From Pseudomonas sp. MUP55 (lineage in GTDB: Bacteria; Pseudomonadota; Gammaproteobacteria; Pseudomonadales; Pseudomonadaceae): a DNA stretch of 64,000 nucleotides. Shown here piece after piece: positions 45,912-56,083 of the stretch. The translations under genes were made by a program, and so were the position numbers. The DNA lies in contig NZ_CP138214.1 in NCBI RefSeq assembly GCF_034043515.1, positions 2,418,001-2,482,000 on the forward strand, written 5' to 3'. The notes under the pieces were generated by a model. That model was not told the DNA's origin. It did no database searches and saw nothing but the letters and a program-made list of their open reading frames with translations. How positions within the stretch are numbered: the stretch's first letter is position 1; each line of letters opens with the position of its first letter.

Positions 45912-47288
45912 TTATACCAGCAGCGTCCTCATGCACTCATCCATCGAACGCTGCTGCGTCTCGCCATACAGCTGCAACTCATCGATTGTCTCGCGGCCCA
46001 GCGCCTGCTCGAATTCGGCACGGTTCGAATTGGCTGCGTAGTGACTCTGCGCGGCATCCCCCAGGTTCGACTGAAAGATCCCCGCCGCGCTCACCGGCAG
46101 GAAGTCCTCGTACACCAGTGGTTCCACTTGCACGTGCCCTGCGCTGATCAGCTCTTGCAGTGTGCGCGGTTGGTCGGCCTTGCCGCGGGCCGCCAGGCCT
46201 TTTTCGCTGGGGAAGTAACGGAAGTACGCCAAGCCTTGCTCCCGCATCTGCGCGTGGGTGTCCGGGAATGCCTGGAAGTGCTGCGCCATCAATTGCTCAT
46301 AACGCGCGGCGTTGGATTCGTTGGGGAAGGCGCCGAGTTCATCGCGGGCGGCATTCAGCAATTGGTCGTACAGGGCGCGTCCCTTGGGCGTGAGCGCGAC
46401 GCCGCGCTGCTCGATTTCGCCGAAGCGTGCGCTGTGGCTGCCTTGCGCATCGGTGAATGCGATGGGTTCGTCAAGGGCCTTGAAGCTGGTCTGGCGCAGC
46501 AGGATCGGGCAATTGCGCCGAGGCGGGCCTTCGATCACGGCCTTGGGGGTGATGCCATTGCCGGGCATGGCGGCCTGCACCTGGTCGATGTCCAGGGTGC
46601 GCGGGGTGAGGTGGTTGATGTGCGGGCCCCTGAACGCCACCACGTCGGCGATCAGACGATGCTGATCGCTGAGTTGCCGATACTGCGCCGCCGTGACGGT
46701 GGCGGTGTGGTGCCAGCGAAAGGTCTCCAGCGCCTGCCGGATAAATGCCTCGGCGTCGTCGGCATCGAGGCCGCCGTCTCGCTCGGCCTGTTCGATCAGC
46801 GCCAGGGCGCCGGGGGTGAAGATCGAGCGCTTGGCCAGAGCGGTTTCGGCGAAGCTGCGCAGCGCGGGGCTTTCGATCAGCTCCAGGCGCAGCAATGAGG
46901 TAAACACGCGAAACGGGCTGGTTTGCAGCGACTGTTCGTGGACGGCGCGAAAGGCGGTGGAATGCACCGGCACGCCGGCCGGTGTCAGGTCGTAATAGCC
47001 CACCGGTTGCATGCCCATCACCGCGAACAGGCGGCAGATGGTCGCCAGCTCCGCGGCGGTGCCCAGGCGGATCGCACCGTGGCGTTCCATGTCCAGGCGC
47101 TGGATTTCGCCGGTGCGTTGCAGGTGCTCGGCCAGGGTTTGGTTGCTCTCCAGCACCCGTGCATTGGTCTGGGCCACCAGCGCCATCAGCGCGCCGTACA
47201 ACGGCACTTCATCCCTATACATATCGGACATCGCCCGGGAAAAGCCCTTACGGATCTCGTCGGGGCTGACATGTGCGGTACCTGGCAT
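45912..47288 (-). CDS. hglS: 2-oxoadipate dioxygenase/decarboxylase (D-2-hydroxyglutarate synthase)
   Basis: 458 residues of the DUF1338/YdcJ family. The iron-site residues reported for P. putida HglS are at matching places: H70, R74 (MERHGAIRLG), H226 (GPHINHLTPR) and a glutamate in FGEIEQRG (E293). HglS converts 2-oxoadipate to D-2-hydroxyglutarate in D-lysine/2-aminoadipate breakdown. ATG at 47288 has AGGA upstream; the open frame to 47420 is an extension. Other lysine genes are not adjacent. It diverges from an OprD porin gene. Confidence 0.9.
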   Translation of the reverse strand: MPGTAHVSPDEIRKGFSRAMSDMYRDEVPLYGALMALVAQTNARVLESNQTLAEHLQRTGEIQRLDMERHGAIRLGTAAELATICRLFAVMGMQPVGYYDLTPAGVPVHSTAFRAVHEQSLQTSPFRVFTSLLRLELIESPALRSFAETALAKRSIFTPGALALIEQAERDGGLDADDAEAFIRQALETFRWHHTATVTAAQYRQLSDQHRLIADVVAFRGPHINHLTPRTLDIDQVQAAMPGNGITPKAVIEGPPRRNCPILLRQTSFKALDEPIAFTDAQGSHSARFGEIEQRGVALTPKGRALYDQLLNAARDELGAFPNESNAARYEQLMAQHFQAFPDTHAQMREQGLAYFRYFPSEKGLAARGKADQPRTLQELISAGHVQVEPLVYEDFLPVSAAGIFQSNLGDAAQSHYAANSNRAEFEQALGRETIDELQLYGETQQRSMDECMRTLLV

Positions 47289-47577
47289 AGAAAAATTCCT
47301 GAAGGCGTGGGCGAGGGGGTGTGGCTTTCTGCGGATTTTGTTGGGCGACAGCGGTGGGTGCAAACGAAGTTTCCTCTGGACTTCATTCTGCAAAAGAATG
47401 AGGTGACGAAAATATGACAACGCTCAGCCTCGGCGAAATTTCATTTTTCAGCGGTTTTCCTAACTAATTCTTCACGGAGTTCGTCGGGGGCGGCGTGAAA
47501 CAATCGTCACGTTTGTAGGGATGAAAACGCCGTTTTGCACACAACACTCATAAAAAAATGTTAAGGGGCCGTCGTTA

Positions 47578-48987
47578 ATGAAAATTTCTACACTGGCGTT
47601 ATCCATCACCGCCGCCGTGCTTGCACAACAAGCGTGCGCTGATGACTTCGGGCTCGGCGCCTTGGGCACGGGTAACGGGCACAGCGGCTTTGTTGAAGAC
47701 AGCCATGCGTCCGTCAGCTCGCGCAGCATGTATTACAGCGCAGACAACCGTTCGGGCAGCAATAACGATCTGCGCGAAGCCGCGACAGCGCTGCGCCTGG
47801 ATTACAAATCCGGCTATACCCAGGGCACCCTTGGCGTCGGGTTTGACGTGATGGCCTTCGGTGCCTTGCGCCTGGATGGCGGCGACGGTCACACCGCGGG
47901 CCCCGGCTTGTCCGGCAATGGCAACAGCTTCTTCCCGACCAAAAACAACGGCACCGAGCCCGCCGACTCCTTCGGCCGCGCCGCGGGCAACGTTAAATTC
48001 CGTATTTCCCAGACCGAGTTGCACGTTGGCGGCGGCCTGGCTCCGGTCCTGCCGATCCTGGTCTCGAACGACAGCCGCGTGGCGCCGCAGACCTTCGATG
48101 GCGGCATCCTCACGTCCAGCGACATTCCCAACGTTACCTTCACGGGCGGTGAACTGAACCGCGCCGAAGGTCGCGCCTCCAGCAACTCGACAGGTTTGAG
48201 CGTGGCCGGCGGCACGCGGGACAGCGACAGCTTCAAGTTCGGCGGGGTGGATTACAAACCCTTCGGCTCTTCAGACAACGCCGTCGCGAAAAACCTGACG
48301 CTGCAGTACTACTACGCGCAATTGCAGGACTTCTACAAACAGAACTACTTCGGCCTGGTGCATGTGCTGCCGCTGGGCAACGACCAGTCGTTCAAGACCG
48401 ACCTGCGCTATTTCGACAGCAGCAGCGATGGCAAGAATGGTGAGAGCGGTTACCAGTTCAATAACAACGGTGGCTACGCCAGGCACGCCAATGAAGTGGA
48501 CAACAAAACCTACAGCGCTGCCTTCACCTACCAACTGGGCGGCAGCAGCCTGATGCTCGGCCATATCGGCGTGGGTGACGACGGCGGCTTTGTGTGGGTC
48601 AACCAGGGCAGCCTGGCCGACCCCCACGCCCAGGGCGCCGGGGGCAGCGACTTCTACCTGTTTACCGATGCGGTGGTGGGCCAGTTTTCCCGTGCGGGCG
48701 AGCAGGTCAACTTCGGCCAGTATGCATATGACTTCAAGGCTTACGTGCCGGGCCTGAAAGCCTCCGTGGCCTACTTGAACGGCAGCGATATCAAGGCCAA
48801 GGTGGCCGGTGGCCCTGACCAGAAAGAAAACGAAACCGATTTTCGCCTGGACTACGTGGTGCAGGCCGGCCCTCTGAAAGGCTTGGGTACCACCTTTCGC
48901 ACCGGCACCTACCACGGTAAAAACACCGGCATCGCCGACCAGGACCAAACCCGCCTGATCTTCAACTACACCTACGCGCTGTTCTAA
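47578..48987 (+). CDS. OprD-family outer-membrane porin
   Basis: 469 residues: signal peptide (MKISTLALSITAAVLAQQACA), then a long run of amphipathic strands with the OprD landmarks SVSSRSMYYS near the start (usually LxLRNFYxxRD), ELHVGGGLAPVLPILVSNDSRVAPQTFDGG in the middle and a C-terminal aromatic (FNYTYALF). OprD channels are narrow and take amino acids, small organic acids or sugars. The specific solute is unknown; the adjacent glycosidase and hglS offer only weak hints. Confidence 0.88.
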   Translation: MKISTLALSITAAVLAQQACADDFGLGALGTGNGHSGFVEDSHASVSSRSMYYSADNRSGSNNDLREAATALRLDYKSGYTQGTLGVGFDVMAFGALRLDGGDGHTAGPGLSGNGNSFFPTKNNGTEPADSFGRAAGNVKFRISQTELHVGGGLAPVLPILVSNDSRVAPQTFDGGILTSSDIPNVTFTGGELNRAEGRASSNSTGLSVAGGTRDSDSFKFGGVDYKPFGSSDNAVAKNLTLQYYYAQLQDFYKQNYFGLVHVLPLGNDQSFKTDLRYFDSSSDGKNGESGYQFNNNGGYARHANEVDNKTYSAAFTYQLGGSSLMLGHIGVGDDGGFVWVNQGSLADPHAQGAGGSDFYLFTDAVVGQFSRAGEQVNFGQYAYDFKAYVPGLKASVAYLNGSDIKAKVAGGPDQKENETDFRLDYVVQAGPLKGLGTTFRTGTYHGKNTGIADQDQTRLIFNYTYALF

Positions 48988-49056
48988 GTCTTCATGTGCA
49001 CCCGGGCGTCATTGGGTTCTACACTGCTGCTCACCCGGCAGACGATGGAGGACTCA

Positions 49057-51693
49057 ATGACGGCCACACCCACACACCCAATGCTCGACACCCTCGAAGG
49101 TCAGCGCCTGACGGCGCAGGATGCAGAGTGCTGGCGCGAGTGGGGGCCGTACCTGAGTGAACGCCAATGGGGCACCGTGCGCGAGGACTACAGCGCCGAC
49201 GGTGATGCCTGGGCCTATTTCCCACATGAACATGCACGCAGCCGCGCCTACCGCTGGGGCGAAGATGGCCTGGCCGGTTTCAGCGACAAGGCGCAACGCT
49301 GGTGCGTGGGCCTGGCGCTGTGGAACGAACGCGATGCGATCCTCAAGGAACGTCTTTTCGGCCTCGACAACGCCGAGGGCAACCATGGCGAGGACGTCAA
49401 GGAACTGTACTTTTTCGTCGATGGCGTGCCGAGCCATGCCTACATGCGCATGCTCTACAAGTATCCCCACGCGGCGTTTCCCTACGCCGACCTGATCGCT
49501 GAAAACGCTCGTCGCGGGCTGGCTGACAGCGAATATGAAATCCTCGATACCGGTGTGTTCGACGACAACCGCTACTGCGACGTCAGCGTCGAGTACGCCA
49601 AGCACCAACCCGACGATATCTTCATGCGCATCACCGTGCACAACCGCTCGGAGCAGCCCACGCGCCTGCAGGTGTTGCCCCAGCTGTGGGCGCGCAATGA
49701 CTGGAGCTGGACGTTCGACGCACCCAAGCCTGATTTGACCCTGGACGGTGACCGCGTGCGCGCCCGTCATCATGAGTTGGGCGATCGCCACCTCAGCGCC
49801 TGGGGCCAGGACGGCGTGGAATGGTTGTTTTGTGAAAACCAGACCAACTTCCCCAGGCTGGGTGGGCCATCGGCGCCGGGGCCGTTCAAGGACGGTATCA
49901 ACGATTATGTAGTGGACGGCATTCAAGGCGCTATTCGCCGGGACGCGGGTACCAAGGTTGCTGCCCGGTTCTGCCTGGAGCTGGCGGGTGATGAACGCAA
50001 AATCCTGTACCTGCGTTTCGCCCCCGTGGACGCGCCCGAGGTCAACGCGCGCAAGCTGTTTGAGCAGCGCCGCCAGGAGGCCGACGAGTTCTATGCGGCC
50101 TTGCAGGCGGGGATGGCCGACGCCGATGCACGCAACGTACAACGCCAAGCCCTGGCCGGGTTGTTGTGGTCCAAGCAGTTGTATTATTTCGATGTCAACC
50201 AGTGGCTGGACGGCGACCCGGCCCAGCCCGCGCCGCCGCCCGAGCGCCTGCATATCCGCAATAGCCATTGGCGGCACCTGTCCAATTTCGACATCCTGTC
50301 CATGCCCGACACTTGGGAATACCCCTGGTACGCCTCGTGGGATCAGGGTTTCCAGGCGGTGGCCCTGGCGCTGATCGATCCGGGCTACGCCAAGCAACAG
50401 CTGTTGTTGCTGGTGAAGGACCGTTTCATGCACCCCAACGGCCAACTGCCGGCCTATGAATGGCGCTTCGACGATGCCAACCCGCCCGTGCACGCCTGGG
50501 CCAGCTGGCGCGTTTACCAGCAGGACAAGGCGCTGACGGGGGTGGGCGACATGGATTTCCTGGAGCGGATTTTCCACAAGCTGCTGCTGAATTTTTCCTG
50601 GTGGGTCAACCGTAAGGACGCCGAGGGCCGCAACCTGTTCCAGGGCGGTTTTCTGGGGCTGGACAATATCGCTCTGTTCGACCGCTCGGCGCCGCTGCCG
50701 CCGGGCTATCAACTGGACCAGGCCGACGGTACGGCGTGGGTGGCCGCCTATGCGCTGGACCTGATGCGCATTGCCCTGGAGCTGGCCAGGCGCAACGGCG
50801 TCTACGTGGATATCGCGGTGAAGTTCTTCGAGCACTTCCTGTACATCGCCGGCGCCATCAACCGCGTCGACGACAGCGCCGAAGGGCTGTGGGATGAGCA
50901 GGATCTGTTCTTCTACGACGTGCTGCATCGCCCCGATGGCCAGAGCGAGCCGGTGCGCCTGCGTTCCATCGTCGGGCTGATGCCGCTGTTTGCGGTGCTG
51001 GTGCTGGAGCAGCGCGAGCATGAAGGCCTGGAAGGCTTGCGCGAGCGGCTGTTGGGCTTTATGCATCATCGGCCGGACCTGGCCAGGCTGGTTTCGCGCT
51101 GGAATGAACCGGGGCAGGGCAATCGGCTGTTGCTGGCGTTGCTGCGGGGCGAGCGTACCAAGGACTTGCTGCGGCGCATGCTGGACGAGGATGAGTTTCT
51201 GTCGGCGTTTGGCGTGCGCTCCTTGTCCAAGGCGTTCGCCGAGCGGCCCCTGGCACTGAAGATGAACGGCAACACTTTGTGCGCCAGTTACCAGCCCGGC
51301 GAATCCGATTCGCGTTTGTACGGCGGCAACTCCAACTGGCGCGGGCCGTTGTGGATGCCGGTCAACTACATGCTGATCGAGTCGCTGCGCGAATTTCATC
51401 GCTATTACGCAGATAACTTCTCGGTGGAGTACCCCAAGGGCAGTGGTTACCTGTCATCCCTGGAGGAAGTGGCCGACAGCCTCAGCGAGCGCCTGACGCG
51501 GCTGTTTCTTAGGGATGAAAATGGCCTGCGGCCGTCAATGGCGGGGTATGCGCAGCTGGAAGCGGACCCGCTCAGCCGTGACTTGGTGTTGTTCCATGAG
51601 TATTTCCATGGAGAAACCGGGAGGGGGTTGGGGGCGTCGCACCAGACGGGGTGGAGTGCGTTGGTGGCGTTGTTGCTGCAACCTAAAAACTAA
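49057..51693 (+). CDS. MGH1/GH63-like glycoside hydrolase
   Basis: 878 residues without a signal peptide, thus cytoplasmic. The C-terminal two thirds form an (alpha/alpha)6 barrel of GH63/MGH1 type with YPWYASWDQGFQAVAL, GFLGLDNIALFDRS, DGTAWVAAYALDLM and NWRGPLWMPVNYMLIE. The acidic residues in SWDQG and LWDEQD-like loops are candidate acid/base. Relatives are annotated as glucosidases or mannosylglycerate/glucosylglycerate hydrolases, though those are shorter. ATG at 49057 with ATGGAGG upstream. Role: turnover of a storage or compatible-solute oligosaccharide, by inference. Confidence 0.82.
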   Translation: MTATPTHPMLDTLEGQRLTAQDAECWREWGPYLSERQWGTVREDYSADGDAWAYFPHEHARSRAYRWGEDGLAGFSDKAQRWCVGLALWNERDAILKERLFGLDNAEGNHGEDVKELYFFVDGVPSHAYMRMLYKYPHAAFPYADLIAENARRGLADSEYEILDTGVFDDNRYCDVSVEYAKHQPDDIFMRITVHNRSEQPTRLQVLPQLWARNDWSWTFDAPKPDLTLDGDRVRARHHELGDRHLSAWGQDGVEWLFCENQTNFPRLGGPSAPGPFKDGINDYVVDGIQGAIRRDAGTKVAARFCLELAGDERKILYLRFAPVDAPEVNARKLFEQRRQEADEFYAALQAGMADADARNVQRQALAGLLWSKQLYYFDVNQWLDGDPAQPAPPPERLHIRNSHWRHLSNFDILSMPDTWEYPWYASWDQGFQAVALALIDPGYAKQQLLLLVKDRFMHPNGQLPAYEWRFDDANPPVHAWASWRVYQQDKALTGVGDMDFLERIFHKLLLNFSWWVNRKDAEGRNLFQGGFLGLDNIALFDRSAPLPPGYQLDQADGTAWVAAYALDLMRIALELARRNGVYVDIAVKFFEHFLYIAGAINRVDDSAEGLWDEQDLFFYDVLHRPDGQSEPVRLRSIVGLMPLFAVLVLEQREHEGLEGLRERLLGFMHHRPDLARLVSRWNEPGQGNRLLLALLRGERTKDLLRRMLDEDEFLSAFGVRSLSKAFAERPLALKMNGNTLCASYQPGESDSRLYGGNSNWRGPLWMPVNYMLIESLREFHRYYADNFSVEYPKGSGYLSSLEEVADSLSERLTRLFLRDENGLRPSMAGYAQLEADPLSRDLVLFHEYFHGETGRGLGASHQTGWSALVALLLQPKN

Positions 51694-51694
51694 A

Positions 51695-51783
51695 TGTGGG
51701 AGGGGGCTTGCTCCCGATGGCGGTGTCTCAGCCAGCTCACCTGTCACTGATACACCGCTATCGGGGGCAAGCCCCCTCCCACA
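51695..51783. repeat. REPIN, family A
   Basis: TGTGGGAGGGGGCTTGCTCC ... GGGGCAAGCCCCCTCCCACA between the glycosidase and the SCP2 gene. Confidence 0.9.
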
Positions 51784-51817
51784 CTGGATCTTTATCTGAC
51801 TCAGGATTGCCCTTGAA

Positions 51818-52132
51818 TCAGGAAGGAAACAGGTCGCTCAGCTTCATCGCCAGCATCATGTCGCCTTCGGTGCGCAGTTTGCCGCCCATGAACGCCTGCA
51901 TGCCGTCGGTGGAACCGTCGACGATGCCTTCCAGGGTTTCGCTGTCCATGACCAGGGTCACTTGGGCGTCCGGGTTTTCGCCTTCCTGCAGTTCGCAGGT
52001 CTTGTCTTTGACCACCAGCGAAAAGTTCTTGGTGTCGTCGATACGGAAACCGAATACCAGGTCCAGGCCTTCAGCAGCGCTTGGGTTGAATTTGGCTTTC
52101 ATTGCTTCTACGGCTTTAGCTACGTCAGTCAT
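51818..52132 (-). CDS. SCP2 sterol-transfer-domain protein
   Basis: 104 residues, a complete stand-alone SCP2 domain: VFGFRIDDTKNFSLVVKD, PDAQVTLVMDSETLEGIVDG and the C-terminal GKLRTEGDMMLAMKLSDLF. The fold binds lipids or acyl-CoA in a hydrophobic tunnel. Monocistronic or co-transcribed with the histidine phosphatase upstream (56-base gap, same strand). Confidence 0.9.
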   Translation of the reverse strand: MTDVAKAVEAMKAKFNPSAAEGLDLVFGFRIDDTKNFSLVVKDKTCELQEGENPDAQVTLVMDSETLEGIVDGSTDGMQAFMGGKLRTEGDMMLAMKLSDLFPS

Positions 52133-52188
52133 GGTTTCGATCCTTTAGGGTAGAGTCCAGTGACCTGGGGGTCACGGTTGGCCGCACT

Positions 52189-52899
52189 TCATCGGAAAGT
52201 GATGAACTGCGGCGCCTTCAACAGCTGCAAGTGGGTATGAGTGTTGAAGGAAGCCAGCGCCACCTCGCGACCACGGAATTTCAGCTGGTTGAGCGAGGTG
52301 TTAACAATTTGCCAGTTCAGTTCGAACGCCTGGGCCACCGGCATTCGGGTAATCAGGTGGAGCAGGGCGGTGATGGTACCGCCGGAGGTAAATACGGCGA
52401 TCTTGTGCCCGTTGTCGGCTGCCTCAAGGATGCGCTGCAAACCGCCGTTGACACGCTCGACAAACCCCAGCCAGCTTTCCAGCCCCGGTGGGTCGTAGGT
52501 GCCGGCCAGCCAGCGCTCGATGATCAGGGCGAAGATTCGCTGGAATTCGCTGCGGTTCTGCGCGCCATTGCGCAGGATGTGCACGGCGTCGGGTTCAGCG
52601 CCGAGCAGATCGGGGAGCAGGCCGCGAATGATTGCCTCGCCGTCGAATTCGTTGAAGGCGCTGTCGATTTCCAGGGGCGGAACCGGCAGGCCGAGGGCGC
52701 GGTATTGATCGAACGCGGCGGTGGCGGTGTGCTGCTGGCGGCGTAGATCACCCGACAGGCAACGATCGAACGTAAGCCCCAGGTCTGCCAAGTGGCGACC
52801 GAGTACCTGGGCTTGTTCCACACCGACGGGCGACAGGACGTCATAGTCGTCTGCACCGAAGGAGGCCTGGCCATGTCGAATCAGATAGATGCTGCCCAC
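52189..52899 (-). CDS. Histidine phosphatase superfamily protein
   Basis: 236 residues. The phosphate pocket is intact: YLIRHGQASFG with the nucleophile histidine H9 and R8, an SGDLRRQQHTA arginine block, the glutamate in NEFDG, and the second histidine replaced in context by AVFTSGGTITALL, where many members have SHGG. The missing second His suggests altered or weak catalysis. Substrate unknown; phosphoglycerate mutase function is unlikely. Confidence 0.83.
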   Translation of the reverse strand: MGSIYLIRHGQASFGADDYDVLSPVGVEQAQVLGRHLADLGLTFDRCLSGDLRRQQHTATAAFDQYRALGLPVPPLEIDSAFNEFDGEAIIRGLLPDLLGAEPDAVHILRNGAQNRSEFQRIFALIIERWLAGTYDPPGLESWLGFVERVNGGLQRILEAADNGHKIAVFTSGGTITALLHLITRMPVAQAFELNWQIVNTSLNQLKFRGREVALASFNTHTHLQLLKAPQFITFR

Positions 52900-53091
52900 G
52901 TCCGTTTTCCCGGTACGTTGAAAGTCTGGCGAGGTTATGAGGATGCCTGCGAGCTGTCAATGAAAAAACATACGCTTGTTTTAAAAGCCCGTTAGAGGTG
53001 CGCCGCTGGCGGTTTGGGCACTGGTCCACAGGCAGTAGCGCCGGTATGCTGGGCCATCCGCGCCTGGCGCAGTGCATTCTTAAGGAGACAT

Positions 53092-54117
53092 ATGGATTTT
53101 TTGGCCGAATATGCGAGCTTTCTGGCGAAGACCGTCACCCTGGTGGTCGCTATTCTGGTGGTGCTGATCAGCTTCGCGGCCCTGCGCAGCAAAGGGCGTC
53201 GCAAATCCGCCGGCCAGTTGCAGGTCAGCAAGCTGAACGACTTCTACAAGGGCTTGCGCGAGCGCCTGGAGTCGAGCCTGCTCGACAAGGACCAGCTCAA
53301 GGCCCTGCGCAAAGCCGAAGGCAAGGCTGAAAAAAAGCAGGGCAAGAAGAAGCCCGAGGCCAAGCCACGGGTGTTCGTGCTGGATTTCGACGGTGACATC
53401 AAGGCTTCGGCCACTGAAAGCCTGCGCCATGAAATCACCGCACTGCTGAGCCTGGCCACGCCCAAGGACGAAGTGGTACTGCGCCTGGAAAGCGGCGGCG
53501 GCATGGTGCACAGCTACGGCCTGGCCTCCTCGCAGCTGGCGCGTATTCGCCAGGCGGGCGTGCCGTTGACCGTGTGCATCGACAAGGTTGCCGCCAGCGG
53601 CGGCTACATGATGGCGTGCATCGGCGAGAAGATCATCAGCGCCCCGTTCGCCATCCTCGGTTCCATCGGCGTGGTTGCGCAGTTGCCCAACGTCAACCGC
53701 CTGCTGAAAAAGCACGATATCGACTTCGAAGTACTGACCGCCGGCGAGTACAAACGCACGCTGACGGTCTTTGGCGAAAACACCGAGAAGGGCCGTGAGA
53801 AGTTTCAGGAAGACCTGGACATCACTCACCAGCTGTTCAAAAACTTCGTCTCGCGTTATCGCCCGCAGTTGGCGATTGATGAGGTTGCGACCGGAGAAGT
53901 GTGGCTGGGGGTTGCCGCCCTCGACAAGCAATTGGTCGACGAGCTGCAGACCAGCGATGAATACCTGGCGACCAAAGCCAAGAGCGCCGAAGTGTTCCAC
54001 CTGCACTACGCCGAGCGTAAGAGCCTGCAGGAACGCGTAGGCCTGGCGGCCAGTGGTTCGGTGGATCGGGTGTTGCTGACCTGGTGGAGCCGTTTGACCC
54101 AGCAGCGTTTCTGGTAG
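53092..54117 (+). CDS. sohB: SohB-type signal-peptide-peptidase-like membrane protease
   Basis: 341 residues: membrane helix at 12-31, a Lys-rich linker (KKQGKKKPEAKPR) and an S49 peptidase domain. The serine is S169 in KVAASGGYMMA and the general-base lysine is K221 in AGEYKRTLT, giving the Ser-Lys dyad of SppA/SohB. It acts on membrane or periplasmic peptides. ATG at 53092 follows TAAGGAGA; the frame upstream to 53014 is not needed. Confidence 0.92.
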   Translation: MDFLAEYASFLAKTVTLVVAILVVLISFAALRSKGRRKSAGQLQVSKLNDFYKGLRERLESSLLDKDQLKALRKAEGKAEKKQGKKKPEAKPRVFVLDFDGDIKASATESLRHEITALLSLATPKDEVVLRLESGGGMVHSYGLASSQLARIRQAGVPLTVCIDKVAASGGYMMACIGEKIISAPFAILGSIGVVAQLPNVNRLLKKHDIDFEVLTAGEYKRTLTVFGENTEKGREKFQEDLDITHQLFKNFVSRYRPQLAIDEVATGEVWLGVAALDKQLVDELQTSDEYLATKAKSAEVFHLHYAERKSLQERVGLAASGSVDRVLLTWWSRLTQQRFW

Positions 54118-54135
54118 TCCATGTGGGAGGGGGCT

Positions 54136-54248
54136 GATCGTTCCCACGCTCCGCGTGGTAACGCCGCCTGGGACGCTCCGCGTCCCGCCAGCTCTCGGTG
54201 ACGCAGAGCGTCACGGGCCGCATTCCCACGCGGGAGCGTGGGGATGAT
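54136..54248. repeat. Palindromic repeat, family D, joined to a REPIN remnant
   Basis: GATCGTTCCCACGCTCCGCG ... GCGTGGGGATGATC; it directly abuts TGTGGGAGGGGGC at 54122-54134, a family-A arm with no partner. Confidence 0.8.
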
Positions 54249-54520
54249 CTTCAAGGTGGGGGTTGGTGTAGGGTTTTGAGGACAGGTTTTGTAATAGTTT
54301 TGCGTTGTAGGAAATTCGTATTCTCGCTGTAGGATTCAAGTCCTTTTGTTACCTCAGGACTTGCATGAACACCCTCTCGGAGCCTCCCGGTCGTCTTTCC
54401 CCAGGACACCCGTTGTCACTGTCTTCGCCCAACCCCTCCCTGTTGCATCGACTAACCTTGTCCCGGTCCAATGACCGCGCTTCGTCGTGCCCGGCATTCT
54501 TGAACACAGAGACTCTATAA
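54249..54520. other. Leader region before the TerC/CBS gene, no gene seen
   Basis: No credible open frame. The one clear structure is the stem AAGTCCT (54338-54344)/AGGACTT (54356-54362). I looked for a manganese (yybP-ykoY) riboswitch, found before many TerC genes, and did not see its conserved parts. Confidence 0.4.
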
Positions 54521-56083
54521 ATGGAATGGTTAGCGGATCCAACGGCCTGGCTCGGCCTTGCGACCTTGATTGTGCTGGAACTGGTACTGGGTATCGACAA
54601 CCTGGTGTTTATCGCGATCCTCGCGGACAAGTTGCCGCCGGAGCAGCGCGACCGTGCGCGGTTGATCGGTTTGTCCCTGGCCTTGCTGATGCGCCTGGGC
54701 CTGCTGGCGAGTATTTCCTGGTTGGTGACATTGACCCAGCCGCTGTTCGAGGTGTTCGACAAGAGCTTCTCCGGCCGTGACCTGATCATGCTGTTCGGCG
54801 GTGTGTTCCTGCTGTTCAAGGCCACCATGGAATTGCACGAGCGCCTTGAAGGTCATGTCGCCCAGCACAAGGGCGGCGTGGCGTATGCGATGTTCTGGCC
54901 CATTGTGGCGCAGATCGTGGTGCTCGACGCGGTGTTCTCCCTCGATGCGGTGATTACCGCAGTGGGCATGGTCGACGAGCTGGCGGTGATGATGATCGCG
55001 GTGATCGTGTCCATCGGCCTGATGATCGTGGCGAGCAAGCCGCTGACCCGCTTCGTCAACGCGCACCCGACGGTGATCATGCTGTGCCTGGGCTTTTTGA
55101 TGATGATCGGCTTTGCGCTGACGGCCGAGGGCCTGGGCTTTCATATTCCCAAAGGCTACCTGTACGCCGCGATCGGCTTCTCGATTCTGATCGAAGTGTT
55201 CAACCAGATCGCCCGCTCGCGGCGCAAGAAGTCGGCGCAAGGCGTATTGCCGGTGCGTGAGCGTACGGCCCATGCGGTGATGCGCCTGCTCGGCGGTCGC
55301 AGCCTGGCGGTGGAGGAGGTGGGTGAAGAAGTGGCTGATCTGCTGGGTGAGTCGGATGCTGCGCAGGGGCCGTTGTTCGACCGACGCGAGCGCGTGATGA
55401 TCAGTGGTGTGCTGCAATTGGCTGAACGACCGATTCGCACCTTGATGACGCCACGGGCCAAGGTCGACTGCATCGACCTGGCGGACGACGCCGAGAGTAT
55501 CCGCCTGAAGTTGATGCATTCGTCTTACTCGCGGCTGCCGTTGATCCGCAATGGCGCGGTCGATGAGCCCCTGGGCTTTGTACACAAAAAGGAATTGCTC
55601 AAGGAATACCTGGCCGGCAACGAGCCGAATCTGGAACACCTGGCTCGCCGCGCCATCAACCTGCTGGAGAGCTTTTCGATCCTCAACGCCCTGGAGCAGA
55701 TGCGCCAGGAGTCCACGCACATTGCGTTCGTGATCAACGAATTCGGCGACTTCATGGGGGTGTTGAGCATGACTGACATCCTCGAATCCATTGCCGGTGA
55801 ATTGCCAGACGCCAGCGAAATCGAGGGGCCGGACATCGTCGAGGACGCCGAGGGCTACCGTGCCAACGGTGCCCTGAACCTCAACCTGGTGCGTCAGCGC
55901 ACAGGCTTCAAGGCTGCAGCAACCGAGGATTATCAAACCCTGGCAGGTTTGGTGATGAGCCTGCTCGACCGCTTGCCGGTGGTGGGCGATAGCCTTGAAC
56001 ATCAAGGCTGGCGCTTGACGGTGGCTGAGGTGGAAGATCGGCGGGTCACGCAGGTTCGTCTGGCGCCGGTGTCTCAGCTGTAA
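54521..56083 (+). CDS. TerC-family membrane protein with CBS pair and CorC domain (YoaE-like)
   Basis: 520 residues in three parts: a TerC membrane domain with about seven helices (1-235) holding the acidic motifs [15 protein letters not shown] and [18 protein letters not shown]; a CBS pair (about 300-425, [38 protein letters not shown]); and a CorC_HlyC domain (about 435-515). The composition is that of E. coli YoaE/YegH. TerC proteins are linked to metal, notably manganese, export. The CBS pair probably senses an adenine nucleotide. Its 3' end overlaps the convergent thioredoxin-like gene by 10 bases. Confidence 0.9.
   Translation: MEWLADPTAWLGLATLIVLELVLGIDNLVFIAILADKLPPEQRDRARLIGLSLALLMRLGLLASISWLVTLTQPLFEVFDKSFSGRDLIMLFGGVFLLFKATMELHERLEGHVAQHKGGVAYAMFWPIVAQIVVLDAVFSLDAVITAVGMVDELAVMMIAVIVSIGLMIVASKPLTRFVNAHPTVIMLCLGFLMMIGFALTAEGLGFHIPKGYLYAAIGFSILIEVFNQIARSRRKKSAQGVLPVRERTAHAVMRLLGGRSLAVEEVGEEVADLLGESDAAQGPLFDRRERVMISGVLQLAERPIRTLMTPRAKVDCIDLADDAESIRLKLMHSSYSRLPLIRNGAVDEPLGFVHKKELLKEYLAGNEPNLEHLARRAINLLESFSILNALEQMRQESTHIAFVINEFGDFMGVLSMTDILESIAGELPDASEIEGPDIVEDAEGYRANGALNLNLVRQRTGFKAAATEDYQTLAGLVMSLLDRLPVVGDSLEHQGWRLTVAEVEDRRVTQVRLAPVSQL

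Noticed and set aside
46923..47417. Plus-strand open frame antisense to hglS
   Set aside because: Antisense shadow with no ribosome site or domain.
49054..51399. 781-residue minus-strand open frame
   Set aside because: Antisense to the glycosidase; no recognisable domain.
54249..54520. Manganese (yybP-ykoY) riboswitch before the TerC gene
   Set aside because: The conserved helices and loop bases were not found; only a simple 7-base stem is present.
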